Source of the DNA: Bacteroidales bacterium
GTDB lineage: Bacteria > Bacteroidota > Bacteroidia > Bacteroidales > WRLA01
Reading direction: 5' to 3'
Length of the DNA: 33,991 bases
NCBI GenBank assembly: GCA_009777825.1
Contig: WRLA01000029.1
Location: 1 to 33,991 of the forward strand
Of the stretch, positions 7,105 through 14,880 are shown piece by piece. The notes under the pieces are model-generated. The model saw only the letters and a program-made list of their open reading frames with translations, was not told where the DNA came from and made no database searches. The translations under genes and the position numbers were made by a program. The first letter of the stretch is position 1; each line of letters begins with the position of its first letter.

Positions 7105-8406
7105 ATGTCGGATTTCAAACACTCTTTTCTAAGTCATGCAGACAAAGCCGCTTCGGATATCACGGGCTACCAAATAATGGCAGAAGCCACCGCGCTCTAC
7201 AAGCGTCGCCGGAGTGATACGTGCGCCTATTACAGCAACTTGGAATTGGCGCGCGACAGGGCGTTATACACCCGTTCCAAAGCCATCGCCAATGCCGAAA
7301 CCTACCTTAAAGACTTTGAACTAAACTTCTCGAAACCCAAAGCGAAGGTGTTGTGGGCGCTTGACGAAAAAGACGCTGTTACAACGATATTGCAACTCCT
7401 TCATAAACACGACGTTAAAAAAATTGTCGCTTCCCGTTCCGCCGCCGTCAATGAACTCTTTTTGAAAGAACAACTGCCACAAGATGTTACATTTGTTGAA
7501 ACCGCATTTCAGGAGTTTGTCAACCAAGTAACTGATAATGAGGAGATAGACCTTTTGCGCACGCCCCATAAAGAGATGGCAGACCATCTCTCCGAAACGT
7601 TTCAGTCCCCGCTTGAACTTGGTTCAAAGCCGATGGTACAATTTGTAACTAAGAAGATGCGCAATCATTTTTTCGACGCCGATGCGGTCATCACGGGCGC
7701 CAATTTTCTTGTTTCCGATGTTGGTGGCGTGGCGTTGAGCGAGAACGAGGGCAATATCTGTCGCGCCTGCGCTTTCGCCAAGACGCACATTGTCGTCGCC
7801 GGATATGATAAAATCATTCCCTCCATCAACGACGTCGAAACGCTTTGGACGCTATTTGCCTCGTCGGGCGACGGAACGCTGTTGACGGCGTACAACAGCC
7901 TGATTTTCGGACCCCGCGCCTCGTATGAAGACGACGGACCCGAAAATATGTATGTCATCATCATCAACAACGGACGCGACGCCGTGTTGAGACACAAACA
8001 GCAGCAGAAAGCGCTTCACTGTATCCGTTGCGGCGCGTGTAAACGCTATTGTTCCGTTTGGAACACCATCGGCGAGAAAACCTATCAGACGCCTTACACC
8101 GGACCCATCGGCTCCGTTTTGACACCTTTGATGAAAGATATGCGCTCGTATCGCCATTTGCTCTACGCCTCCACGTTAAGTAAAAAGCCGGCGCAGCATT
8201 GTCCCGTGAAAATCCCGTTACACGAACTGATTGGATACAATCGCGAATTATTTATCAAGAAAAAAATAGCCGGAAATTTTTCACTATGGAACATCTTCAT
8301 GAAGTATAATGCGTTTTTTCTGGGAAAACGCAATATAATAAGAAAGGTTTTAATAAAACGTTTTGTAGCGAGGACGAGAATTGAACTCGTGACCTCCGGG
8401 TTATGA
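7105..8406 (+). CDS. LutB-like LUD-domain iron-sulfur protein with degenerate second cluster
   Basis: The N-terminal two thirds form a LUD domain as in lactate-utilisation protein LutB/YkgF (GANFLVSDVGGVALSENEGN, residues 198-217). One complete iron-sulfur ligand set follows: C306, C309, C312, C316 (CIRCGACKRYC). The second site, expected as CGACxxxCPVKIP, reads TLSKKPAQHCPVKIP, leaving only C366. Partners LutA and LutC are absent nearby, so lactate oxidation is uncertain. The C-terminus is odd: the last 14 codons are the antisense of a tRNA gene (VARTRIELVTSGL), so the native tail was probably lost. The frame is otherwise intact. It follows dtd by 6 nt. Confidence 0.8.
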   Translation: MSDFKHSFLSHADKAASDITGYQIMAEATALYKRRRSDTCAYYSNLELARDRALYTRSKAIANAETYLKDFELNFSKPKAKVLWALDEKDAVTTILQLLHKHDVKKIVASRSAAVNELFLKEQLPQDVTFVETAFQEFVNQVTDNEEIDLLRTPHKEMADHLSETFQSPLELGSKPMVQFVTKKMRNHFFDADAVITGANFLVSDVGGVALSENEGNICRACAFAKTHIVVAGYDKIIPSINDVETLWTLFASSGDGTLLTAYNSLIFGPRASYEDDGPENMYVIIINNGRDAVLRHKQQQKALHCIRCGACKRYCSVWNTIGEKTYQTPYTGPIGSVLTPLMKDMRSYRHLLYASTLSKKPAQHCPVKIPLHELIGYNRELFIKKKIAGNFSLWNIFMKYNAFFLGKRNIIRKVLIKRFVARTRIELVTSGL

Positions 8407-8439
8407 ATCCGACGCTCTAACCAACTGAGCTACCTCGCC
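8366..8439 (-). tRNA. tRNA-Met (anticodon CAT)
   Basis: Read on the minus strand, the 74-nt sequence folds as a complete cloverleaf: acceptor GGCGAGG/CCTCGCT, D arm GCTC-AGTTGGTTA-GAGC, anticodon stem TCGGA/CCCGG with loop TTCATAA (anticodon CAT), and T arm ACGAG-TTCAATT-CTCGT. The discriminator is A and CCA is not encoded. G1 faces U72, without the initiator mismatch, so an elongator tRNA is favoured. A lysidine-type tRNA-Ile2 cannot be fully excluded, though the sequence resembles known Bacteroidales tRNA-Met. The 3' part overlaps 41 nt of the LutB-like ORF on the opposite strand. Confidence 0.93.
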
Positions 8440-8454
8440 GAAATTTTGAGGGTG

Positions 8455-8462
8455 CAAAGATA
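8455..8462 (-). promoter_or_regulatory. -7 element of the tRNA-Met gene
   Basis: TATCTTTG on the minus strand ends 15 nt before the tRNA 5' end, a suitable distance for a short precursor leader. A weak GTTG (8485-8488) could be the -33 element. It is divergent from the protease promoter at 8508-8515. Confidence 0.6.
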
Positions 8463-8507
8463 CATGTTTTTTTTGAATTACATGCAACTTCTTCTTTGTA
8501 TTTTTCG

Positions 8508-8515
8508 TACCTTTG
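8508..8515 (+). promoter_or_regulatory. -7 element of the M16 protease gene
   Basis: TACCTTTG fits TAnnTTTG. The ATG of the protease is 35 nt downstream. No TTTG lies at the usual 19-21 nt distance upstream. Confidence 0.55.
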
Positions 8516-8550
8516 CCAAAAAATTTTCAAATAACTTAATTTTTAGATAA

Positions 8551-11361
8551 ATGAAGAAAATAAGCAAACGGCTTTTTGCCACTGTATGTTTGGGATTGTT
8601 CGCAGTAACACTATTTGCCCAAACCATGAACCTTCCCGTTGATCCGAAAGTACGTACCGGAAAGTTGGACAACGGATTGACGTATTACATCCGTCATAAC
8701 GAACTTCCCAAAGAGCGGGCAGACTTTTACATTGCACAGAAAGTAGGCTCTATCTTGGAAGAAGACAGTCAACGCGGCTTAGCCCACTTTTTGGAACACA
8801 TGGCGTTCAACGGAACCGAAAACTTCCCGAAAAGAGGGTTGCTGGATTATTTAGAGTCCGTTGGCGTAAAGTTTGGTTACAACATCAACGCCTACACCGC
8901 CTTCGATGAGACGGTTTACAACCTTTCCAACGTGCCTGTTGTGCGCGAGGGCATCATTGATTCGGCGCTATTGGTGCTTCACGACTGGTCGAACTTTCTC
9001 AGTTTAGAAGACGAAGAGATTGACAAAGAACGCGGCGTCATCCACGAAGAGTGGCGTTCACGAAGTGATGCCAACCTGCGCGTTTGGGAGCAGTTATTCC
9101 CCATTATTTATGAAGGAAGTCAGTATGCCCACCGTTTCCCCATCGGACTGATGGACGTGGTTGACAACTTCGAATATCAGGTGTTGAGAGACTATTACGA
9201 AAAATGGTATCGTCCTGATTTACAGGCAATCATCGTTGTTGGCGATATTGACGTTGACCAAATTGAAGCGAAAATCAAAACCATGTTCGCCGACATTCCT
9301 GCGCCGACAGACCCTGCCGAGCGCATCTATTACGAAGTAGGCGACAATGCAGAACCTATCATTGCCTTTGCCACCGACCCCGAATTGCCCTATACGGCTG
9401 TTTCATTGTTCTACAAACAGGATCCCTTGCCCAGCGAACATAAAAATACGCCTACGTTTTTTGCAATTAAATTTATTAGTGATGTGGCTGCTGCCATGAT
9501 GAATCAGCGTTTGAACGAACTCATGCAAAAGCCCAATCCGCCGTTCAACTACGCAGCCCAGGAGTACGGCGACTTCTTCGTTGCCAAGACAAAAGACGCC
9601 TGGATGGTATTCGTCGTTACTAAGGAAGGCGGCGTGGAAGAGAGCCTGAACGCCATCATCATTGAAAACGAGCGCGCTAAGAAGTTCGGATTCACCGAGT
9701 CGGAATACGAACGCGCCAAAGCCGATTTTCTCAAACAAGTAGAGAGCCAGTACGAAAACCGCGAAACACAGAAAAATGAGTCCTATTCGAGAGAATATGT
9801 ACGGAATTTTGCCGATGCGGATCCCATTCCGGGCATTGAGATGGAATATATGCTCTACAATCAATTAGCGCCCATGATTCCTGTTTCAGCCGTCAATGAA
9901 TTTATGGCAGAGATGATTAGCGACGACAATTTGGTCGTAACGATAACCGGTCCCGAAAAAGAAGGTTTGGTGTATCCTTCCAAAGAGGCAGTTCTCAACA
10001 TCATACAACAGGCGAAGGCATCGGAAATCACGGCTTACGAGGATACCGTATCCGACGAGCCGTTGATTACCAAAGAACCCCAAGCGGGAAGCATCAAGTC
10101 CGAAACGAAATTAGCCGATCTCGACGTAACGGAATGGACGCTGTCTAACGGTGTAAAAGTAATCCTCAAGCCCACCAAGTTTAAAGAAGACGAAGTTTTG
10201 ATGGAAGGGTTCAGTTGGGGCGGAACGTCGTCATTGGACATTGCCGATGCGGCGACCATCCAGATGCTGAACGACCTCTATACCGTTGGAGGCGTCGGCA
10301 ACTTCAGCGCCGTTGACTTACCGAAAGTGCTGGCTGGCAAAAAAGCATCGGTTACGCCCTCTTCAGGACGTTTGACAGACCGTCTCTCCGGCTCCTGCTC
10401 CCCGAAAGACTTTGAAACCATGATGCAACTCGCCTACCTCTATTTCACCCAACCGCGAAACGACGACGAGGCGTATCAATCGTTTTTTAGTCGTCAAAAA
10501 ACAATGTTGGAAGCACAGGAAGCGCATCCGTTGGTTACTTTCCAAGACTCCATCAGTTCCGTGCTGTACGACAACTTCCCGACGGCAACCCGCATGAAAG
10601 CATCCGACATGGACAAGGTGGACTACACCAAAGCGATGTCCATCTATAAAAACCTGTTCGGCAGCGTTGAAAATTTCACTTTCACTTTCGTTGGAAATTT
10701 CGATGTTGAGACCATTCGTCCGTATATCCTGCAATATCTTGGCGGTATCCCTGCCGGAAAAGAGAAAAAATCGTGGAAAGACGACGGGTTGAAGATTCCG
10801 GAGACCAACGTTGTCCGTCGTTATGACAAAAAAATGGAAATCCCGACAACGACCATCCTTTTAGTCTATTCGGGCGACCTGACCTATTCGCTTGAAAGTA
10901 AAATGATGCTGAGCGTCATGGCGGACATCCTCAACCTCGTGTACACCGAAAAAATCCGCGAAGACGAAGGTGGAACCTACGGCGTCAGCGTGCGCGGACA
11001 ACTCGCCAAATATCCGAAAGAAGCCTTTACCTTCCAGATTTTCTTCCAAACCAACCCCGATGTTTACGACAAACTCATCGGCATCGCCAAAGACGAAATA
11101 ACCGAATTAGCCGTCAACGGACCCCGTGAAACCGACGTGAGCAAGGTAAAAGAGAATCTATTGAAAAAATATGCCGAAGACCTCGAAGAGAACAAGTATT
11201 GGCAAGAGATATTTAGCCAATACATCCTTTTCGGACTGAATGAATATAAAGATTACACATCTTTCGTTGATAAAATCAGCGTCGAATCCATCCAAAAATT
11301 CGCTAAACAATTTGTTGATAACGGTTATCTGAAAGAGGTTGTGCAAAACCCGAAAGAGTAA
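8551..11361 (+). CDS. M16 family zinc metalloprotease (pitrilysin/insulinase type)
   Basis: The 936-residue protein has a signal peptide (about 1-23, FAVTLFAQ), so it works in the periplasm or at the surface. The inverted zinc motif H79-F-L-E82-H83 is complete, and E160 (IDKERGVIHEEW) is at the expected 77 residues from H83 to be the third ligand. A second M16 half (about 530-930) contains GGTYGVSVRG, part of the substrate-binding region of the inactive half. A two-repeat single chain of over 900 aa is the usual layout for exported Bacteroidales members. It is expected to degrade peptides enclosed between the two halves. It has its own promoter and stands alone. Confidence 0.93.
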   Translation: MKKISKRLFATVCLGLFAVTLFAQTMNLPVDPKVRTGKLDNGLTYYIRHNELPKERADFYIAQKVGSILEEDSQRGLAHFLEHMAFNGTENFPKRGLLDYLESVGVKFGYNINAYTAFDETVYNLSNVPVVREGIIDSALLVLHDWSNFLSLEDEEIDKERGVIHEEWRSRSDANLRVWEQLFPIIYEGSQYAHRFPIGLMDVVDNFEYQVLRDYYEKWYRPDLQAIIVVGDIDVDQIEAKIKTMFADIPAPTDPAERIYYEVGDNAEPIIAFATDPELPYTAVSLFYKQDPLPSEHKNTPTFFAIKFISDVAAAMMNQRLNELMQKPNPPFNYAAQEYGDFFVAKTKDAWMVFVVTKEGGVEESLNAIIIENERAKKFGFTESEYERAKADFLKQVESQYENRETQKNESYSREYVRNFADADPIPGIEMEYMLYNQLAPMIPVSAVNEFMAEMISDDNLVVTITGPEKEGLVYPSKEAVLNIIQQAKASEITAYEDTVSDEPLITKEPQAGSIKSETKLADLDVTEWTLSNGVKVILKPTKFKEDEVLMEGFSWGGTSSLDIADAATIQMLNDLYTVGGVGNFSAVDLPKVLAGKKASVTPSSGRLTDRLSGSCSPKDFETMMQLAYLYFTQPRNDDEAYQSFFSRQKTMLEAQEAHPLVTFQDSISSVLYDNFPTATRMKASDMDKVDYTKAMSIYKNLFGSVENFTFTFVGNFDVETIRPYILQYLGGIPAGKEKKSWKDDGLKIPETNVVRRYDKKMEIPTTTILLVYSGDLTYSLESKMMLSVMADILNLVYTEKIREDEGGTYGVSVRGQLAKYPKEAFTFQIFFQTNPDVYDKLIGIAKDEITELAVNGPRETDVSKVKENLLKKYAEDLEENKYWQEIFSQYILFGLNEYKDYTSFVDKISVESIQKFAKQFVDNGYLKEVVQNPKE

Positions 11362-11535
11362 AATTTTATAGCAATGAAAAAACTTCTAACATAGTAGTGT
11401 TAAATAATTAAAAATCAATAAGATATGTATAAAACATAAAAATTAGAGCATGTAGCTTATGTTCTCTTGAAAATCGAAGTCTACCAAGTTTCAAAGTAGA
11501 GAGGAATAAGATTGTGAAAATTCAACGCTTCGTGC
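11362..11535. other. AT-rich intergenic region with a possible broken reading frame
   Basis: There is no consensus promoter here. A frame open from about 11433 to 11579 has a possible GTG start at 11514 with GAGAGG 9 nt before it. It ends 22 codons later at TAA, inside the beginning of the next ORF in another frame. A single-base change in the A5 tract near 11573-11577 would join the two. Confidence 0.3.
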
Positions 11536-11910
11536 GTGAAGAATTCGCACTTATTTTATCCTCAAGTTCTAAAAAGTAAAGATTGTGCAATTTATTTTGG
11601 CAATTTTTCAGGCAACACTTTTGATGTCGCTATTGAGTATAATGGTAAAGTACAATATCTTTGGGGACTTCAATCAGATATTGAAGAATTATTAACTAAT
11701 TGGAATAGAGATAGCAACAAGAGCAGAGGCTTTGACTATTTGCCTCAAAACAGTAGAGAACGGGCGATATTTGGGGCTTCACTATTAAAAGCTACAGGAG
11801 TTATCATATCCTGCGTTGCGTTAGCGTCAGGAGCTCCTATTTTAATAGTTTTTGGGGCAATATCATCCGGTCGGGAAGTAGGACGGGGAAAGTGGTGGTT
11901 CATTAGTTGA
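11536..11910 (+). CDS. Small unassigned protein, possibly frameshifted
   Basis: The 124-residue frame begins with GTG and has no ATG near its start and no clear ribosome-binding site. The first part is soluble-looking (DCAIYFGNFSGNTFDVAIEY, then VQYLWGLQSDIEELLTNW); residues about 80-112 are hydrophobic and glycine-rich, possibly one membrane segment. I do not recognise a family. Its end overlaps the last 8 nt of the convergent lipoprotein gene. An alternative frame starting at GTG 11514 has a better ribosome-binding site, suggesting that a frameshift has separated the true N-terminus. It may be a pseudogene or a recently acquired gene. Confidence 0.4.
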   Translation: MKNSHLFYPQVLKSKDCAIYFGNFSGNTFDVAIEYNGKVQYLWGLQSDIEELLTNWNRDSNKSRGFDYLPQNSRERAIFGASLLKATGVIISCVALASGAPILIVFGAISSGREVGRGKWWFIS

Positions 11911-14578
11911 GAATTGAAAGTTCGAACATAATTTTCAAAACCTCCTCGCTGATTCCGATTTTATAACCCTGTGAGTAATAGAATATTTCGCCACCGGTGG
12001 AGAGATAAACGGTCAGTGGGAAGTTGTCGTGGAAATCTATTTGCAATGCCGTTACGATGGTTTTCAGTAGAGAGCGGTCGTGGTCAGTTGCCCACGTGGT
12101 TTGCTGCGGCAGGTTTTTGAATACGGTGGGGTCAAAGGCTACGTTGTGTTTGTCGTCGGGGATTATCAACAAGACGCCGCCGCCCCATGTTTCCAAATCT
12201 TGCTGTTGCGCCGGAAAGTCTTGCAGGATGTGCTTTGATGGCTCTTTTCCAGGGTCGAGAAAGCAGAGCATCAAGCCTTTGTTGTTGTCGAAGGTTTTGA
12301 GAAATTTTTTGCTGCCGTCGGCTGTTGTGGTAAGCGTGTTCAGGTCTATGGTGCCGTGTACTAAGAGTTTGGCGGTGATTTTGGGTAATGTTATTGAGAT
12401 TTCCGTATGTTCGTCGGCTTTCAATTCAAAATATTCCACCTGTACGACGACGGAGCCATCGTTGGCGCGGCTGCCCGACATCAAACGGTAATACCCCGCA
12501 TCCAAAGAGAGCGTATAAGGAAAGTCGCTCACTGCCGGATCGTCTTCATAATCCAACGTTTGAAAATCGCCATCCTTAAATGCAGCGACGGTGTAGTGGG
12601 TGTAATATTCCGGTTTGATGTTGTTGGATGGGGTATTGATGAGTGTGAGCGTTGCTTTCGGTGACATGGCTTTGGCGTCGGTTTCGTCTTCGGTAAAACG
12701 GGCTTCGTTCCATTTTCCATCTTCAAAATAGTGCGGTTGTCCTGTTGCCGTCTCTATCTGTGCCGGAATGCCCAAACTGCGACAGACAGCCACAAAAAAG
12801 ACGTTACAAGAGCGCTGATTGGCTATTTTCAGTTCGTAAACACTCTGAGGCGTCAACAGACAGTTATAGTAATTTTCGGCGTCGTTGATGACGATGTTTT
12901 TTTGGATGTAATCCATGACGGTGGCGGCAGAAGGATTGGCACCGACAATATCCTCCATGATCTCTTTTTGTTGGAAAAAACTCCGCCATGGCTTAATCAG
13001 TTCCAACGCGATGCGCGGGGAGAGGACATATTGCACAAACATTTTTTCCGTTACATTATGCACCATTTCCGAAACGTTTTTATCCCGAAAATGATCGCTC
13101 AAATATGCTTCGGGCGTGTCTCTCAAATCTTTTTCCGATAAGGTTGCCAAAAAGGGAAACAGGCGGGGCTTGTCCCTGTTGTTCAACATAAACTGTTCTA
13201 TCTCTTTCCAATTCCCTTGTGCCGCATGTAAATATTTCCAAACGTTTTTCCGTTCTAACTGTGCCGTTGTAGCCACTTCGTAAGCATACGTTTCGGTGGG
13301 AAAAGTGCTCATATAGGCATTTCTGATGGAGTCTTCATACGCCAACCGGCGCTCGTTTTCGGCGACTTTTTCGGAAGAAACCGGTGTAATGTTCTGTTCG
13401 GGCGGGACATTCATGGTAAACGCTTCCGTATAGATTTCGCCTGCAACGCGGTTTAAAACAACGGTAACCACTTCGTCCTGTGTGGAAGATTTTTCATAAC
13501 CGTAACGGTTGTCCATGCTTGCCCATATCATCAGGTCGCCCTTGCCGGAGATGATAGAGGTTGTTCCCTCTTTTCCGGTAATGTTTTCACATACGGGATA
13601 GAGTTCGGCGTAGTTATATACTTTGAACTTCACCTTGGCGCCCTCTACCGGAGCACCTTGTCTGTCAATCACTTTCACCTTCACCTGCCGTGTGTCGGCG
13701 TAGTTGTCCAAGAGGTTGATGATGGAATACAACGGCTTTTCGAGGTTTTTCTCTTCGGGACCTTTGTACAAGCCGAAGACGTTGGTGTGTACCATCATGG
13801 TACGTTTTGCGGGGGCGGTAAACCACGCCATGTCCAACTTCGGTTCCGGCTCGCAGGCGCCCATGTAATGCCATTTCCCGTCAATCCACACCTCGACCCA
13901 GGCGTGGTTGTCGTCGGTATGCACCCAGCGCGGCGTGTAGCACTGACGGGCAGGAATCCCGACAGCACGCAGAGCTGTAACGGTGAAGGTGGACTCCTCG
14001 CCGCAACGCCCCCACGACGTCCGCATCAACGCCAACGGCGCAGAAGTACGCCCGTCGGTGGCGCGATAGTTTACTTGTTCATGACACCAGTGATTGACCT
14101 CCAACGCCGCCTCCGCCATCGAAAGCCCTTTTACCCGCTCTTTCAACGCATTGAAAAAGAGCAAACGCGCCGTATCCAAATACTCGTTATTCACGCGGTA
14201 AACCAAGACAAAATGGCGAAAGATGTCTTCGGGAACCGTTTTTCCCCAATGGAAAAAATCGCGTGCGGCAAAGGCTGTCTCCACCTGTTTTTTGAAAAAA
14301 CAGCCGTCGTAATCCGCCAGGTCGCACAACGGCATGTAAGCGTATAAAAACTCCAATGCCTCGCGCGTCTCCAAAGAGAGATCGTCGTCATCGAACACTG
14401 TAAACAGCGCTTCTGCCCGATGAGCCGCCATCTGTTGCCGTGCTAAAAACTGTTGATGCACCTCCCGTCGGTAAGCGGCGTCGGTCAAAAAATGGTTTTG
14501 ATTGCCCGTACTGTTGCACGAGATTAAAAAAATGAGGAACAGTATAGATGTTCCGATGGTCGTTAAAATATTTTTCAT
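11903..14578 (-). CDS. Lipoprotein with two transglutaminase-like domains and a thioredoxin-like tail
   Basis: The 891-residue protein has a lipoprotein signal with lipobox LIS-C21. The first transglutaminase-like core (about 155-260) has the Cys and His of the catalytic triad: C192 (WGRCGEES) and H225 (DDNHAWVEVW), with E243 (GACEPE) near the usual Asp place. A carboxypeptidase-regulatory-like beta domain follows (about 298-378). A second, diverged transglutaminase-like segment at about 555-625 has C591 (QRSCNVFFVAVCRSLGIPA) and H616 (QPHYFEDGKW). The last 140 residues resemble a thioredoxin/AhpC fold without CxxC (LMLCFLDPG; YLSTGGEIFYY). It probably acts on peptides or peptidoglycan at the membrane surface. 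Its ATG overlaps the stop of a tiny upstream relic ORF. Confidence 0.85.
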   Translation of the reverse strand: MKNILTTIGTSILFLIFLISCNSTGNQNHFLTDAAYRREVHQQFLARQQMAAHRAEALFTVFDDDDLSLETREALEFLYAYMPLCDLADYDGCFFKKQVETAFAARDFFHWGKTVPEDIFRHFVLVYRVNNEYLDTARLLFFNALKERVKGLSMAEAALEVNHWCHEQVNYRATDGRTSAPLALMRTSWGRCGEESTFTVTALRAVGIPARQCYTPRWVHTDDNHAWVEVWIDGKWHYMGACEPEPKLDMAWFTAPAKRTMMVHTNVFGLYKGPEEKNLEKPLYSIINLLDNYADTRQVKVKVIDRQGAPVEGAKVKFKVYNYAELYPVCENITGKEGTTSIISGKGDLMIWASMDNRYGYEKSSTQDEVVTVVLNRVAGEIYTEAFTMNVPPEQNITPVSSEKVAENERRLAYEDSIRNAYMSTFPTETYAYEVATTAQLERKNVWKYLHAAQGNWKEIEQFMLNNRDKPRLFPFLATLSEKDLRDTPEAYLSDHFRDKNVSEMVHNVTEKMFVQYVLSPRIALELIKPWRSFFQQKEIMEDIVGANPSAATVMDYIQKNIVINDAENYYNCLLTPQSVYELKIANQRSCNVFFVAVCRSLGIPAQIETATGQPHYFEDGKWNEARFTEDETDAKAMSPKATLTLINTPSNNIKPEYYTHYTVAAFKDGDFQTLDYEDDPAVSDFPYTLSLDAGYYRLMSGSRANDGSVVVQVEYFELKADEHTEISITLPKITAKLLVHGTIDLNTLTTTADGSKKFLKTFDNNKGLMLCFLDPGKEPSKHILQDFPAQQQDLETWGGGVLLIIPDDKHNVAFDPTVFKNLPQQTTWATDHDRSLLKTIVTALQIDFHDNFPLTVYLSTGGEIFYYSQGYKIGISEEVLKIMFELSILN

Positions 14579-14640
14579 GATTCACGATGTTTTTTCGCTG
14601 CCCATCGTTCCAATTCCGTAATGATATTTCTTTCAAACAT
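14575..14640 (-). pseudogene. Relic of the N-terminus of a DUF4143-type ATPase
   Basis: A 21-codon frame begins MFERNIITELERWAAKK and stops at TGA, sharing ATGA with the lipoprotein start. This is how AAA/DUF4143 ATPases of Bacteroidales typically begin, just before the expected GARQVGKT Walker A motif, which is missing. It looks like the 5' end of such a gene whose remainder was replaced by the lipoprotein gene. It could now act as a leader peptide. The identification is by memory of the family's N-terminus and needs a search. Confidence 0.5.
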
Positions 14641-14665
14641 GTCCGTCTATTTTTTTGTGATACAT
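14633..14665 (-). other. Ten-codon leader-like ORF beginning MYH
   Basis: ATG-TAT-CAC starts a ten-residue frame, MYHKKIDGHV, which stops inside the relic ORF. It lies in the duplicated 56-bp block whose other copy begins the lipoprotein gene at 25578 with the same three codons. It is more likely a remnant of a copied gene start than a functional peptide. Confidence 0.3.
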
Positions 14666-14711
14666 TGAGTTTATTGAGATGCAAAGATAACATTTTGTTT
14701 CAAATCGGGGG
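14656..14711 (-). repeat. Copy 1 of a duplicated 56-bp promoter/start block
   Basis: This block matches 25569-25624 at 49 of 56 positions without gaps. On the minus strand it runs from five C through a TATCTTTG -7 element to ATGTATCACA. Here it precedes the ATPase relic and the transglutaminase-domain lipoprotein. Confidence 0.7.
14682..14689 (-). promoter_or_regulatory. -7 element upstream of the transglutaminase-domain lipoprotein
   Basis: TATCTTTG on the minus strand lies about 104 nt before the lipoprotein ATG, giving an unusually long leader that contains two tiny ORFs. No TTTG lies 19-21 nt upstream; a TTTG occurs only 11 nt away in both copies of the block. Confidence 0.55.
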
Positions 14712-14727
14712 TATAAGTGGTTCGATA

Positions 14728-14773
14728 GAGACTGTCTCAAAAGTCAAAAATTATTAACCGCAAAGGCGCAAAC
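14728..14773. repeat. Possible insertion-sequence end and dispersed repeat
   Basis: GAGACTGTCTCAAAAGTC at 14728-14745 resembles terminal inverted repeats of some Bacteroidales insertion sequences and contains the palindrome GAGAC-T-GTCTC. It is followed by the dispersed piece ccgcaaaggcgcaaa (14759-14773). No transposase or second end is present. The rest of the gap to 14880 shows no gene I can support. Confidence 0.3.
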
Positions 14774-14880
14774 TGTCCCCAGAAAATGCAGGAGGAGCAG
14801 ACCCCTCTCAAAAAAACGGGTGGATTATTTCCAACGAAAAGCCTCACGAGTAGAAGGAAAGAGTGTATTTTTATTATTAA

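Noticed and set aside
8366..8406. Peptide VARTRIELVTSGL as a genuine conserved C-terminus of the LutB-like protein
   Set aside because: It is the translation of the antisense strand of a tRNA gene, a known source of false similarity.
8366..8439. Initiator tRNA-fMet identity
   Set aside because: The first pair is G-U rather than the initiator mismatch, and the anticodon stem lacks the three G-C pairs typical of initiators.
13658..14347. Plus-strand frame of 229 codons inside the transglutaminase-domain lipoprotein gene
   Set aside because: It is opposite the conserved transglutaminase motifs and its translation shows no protein-like pattern.
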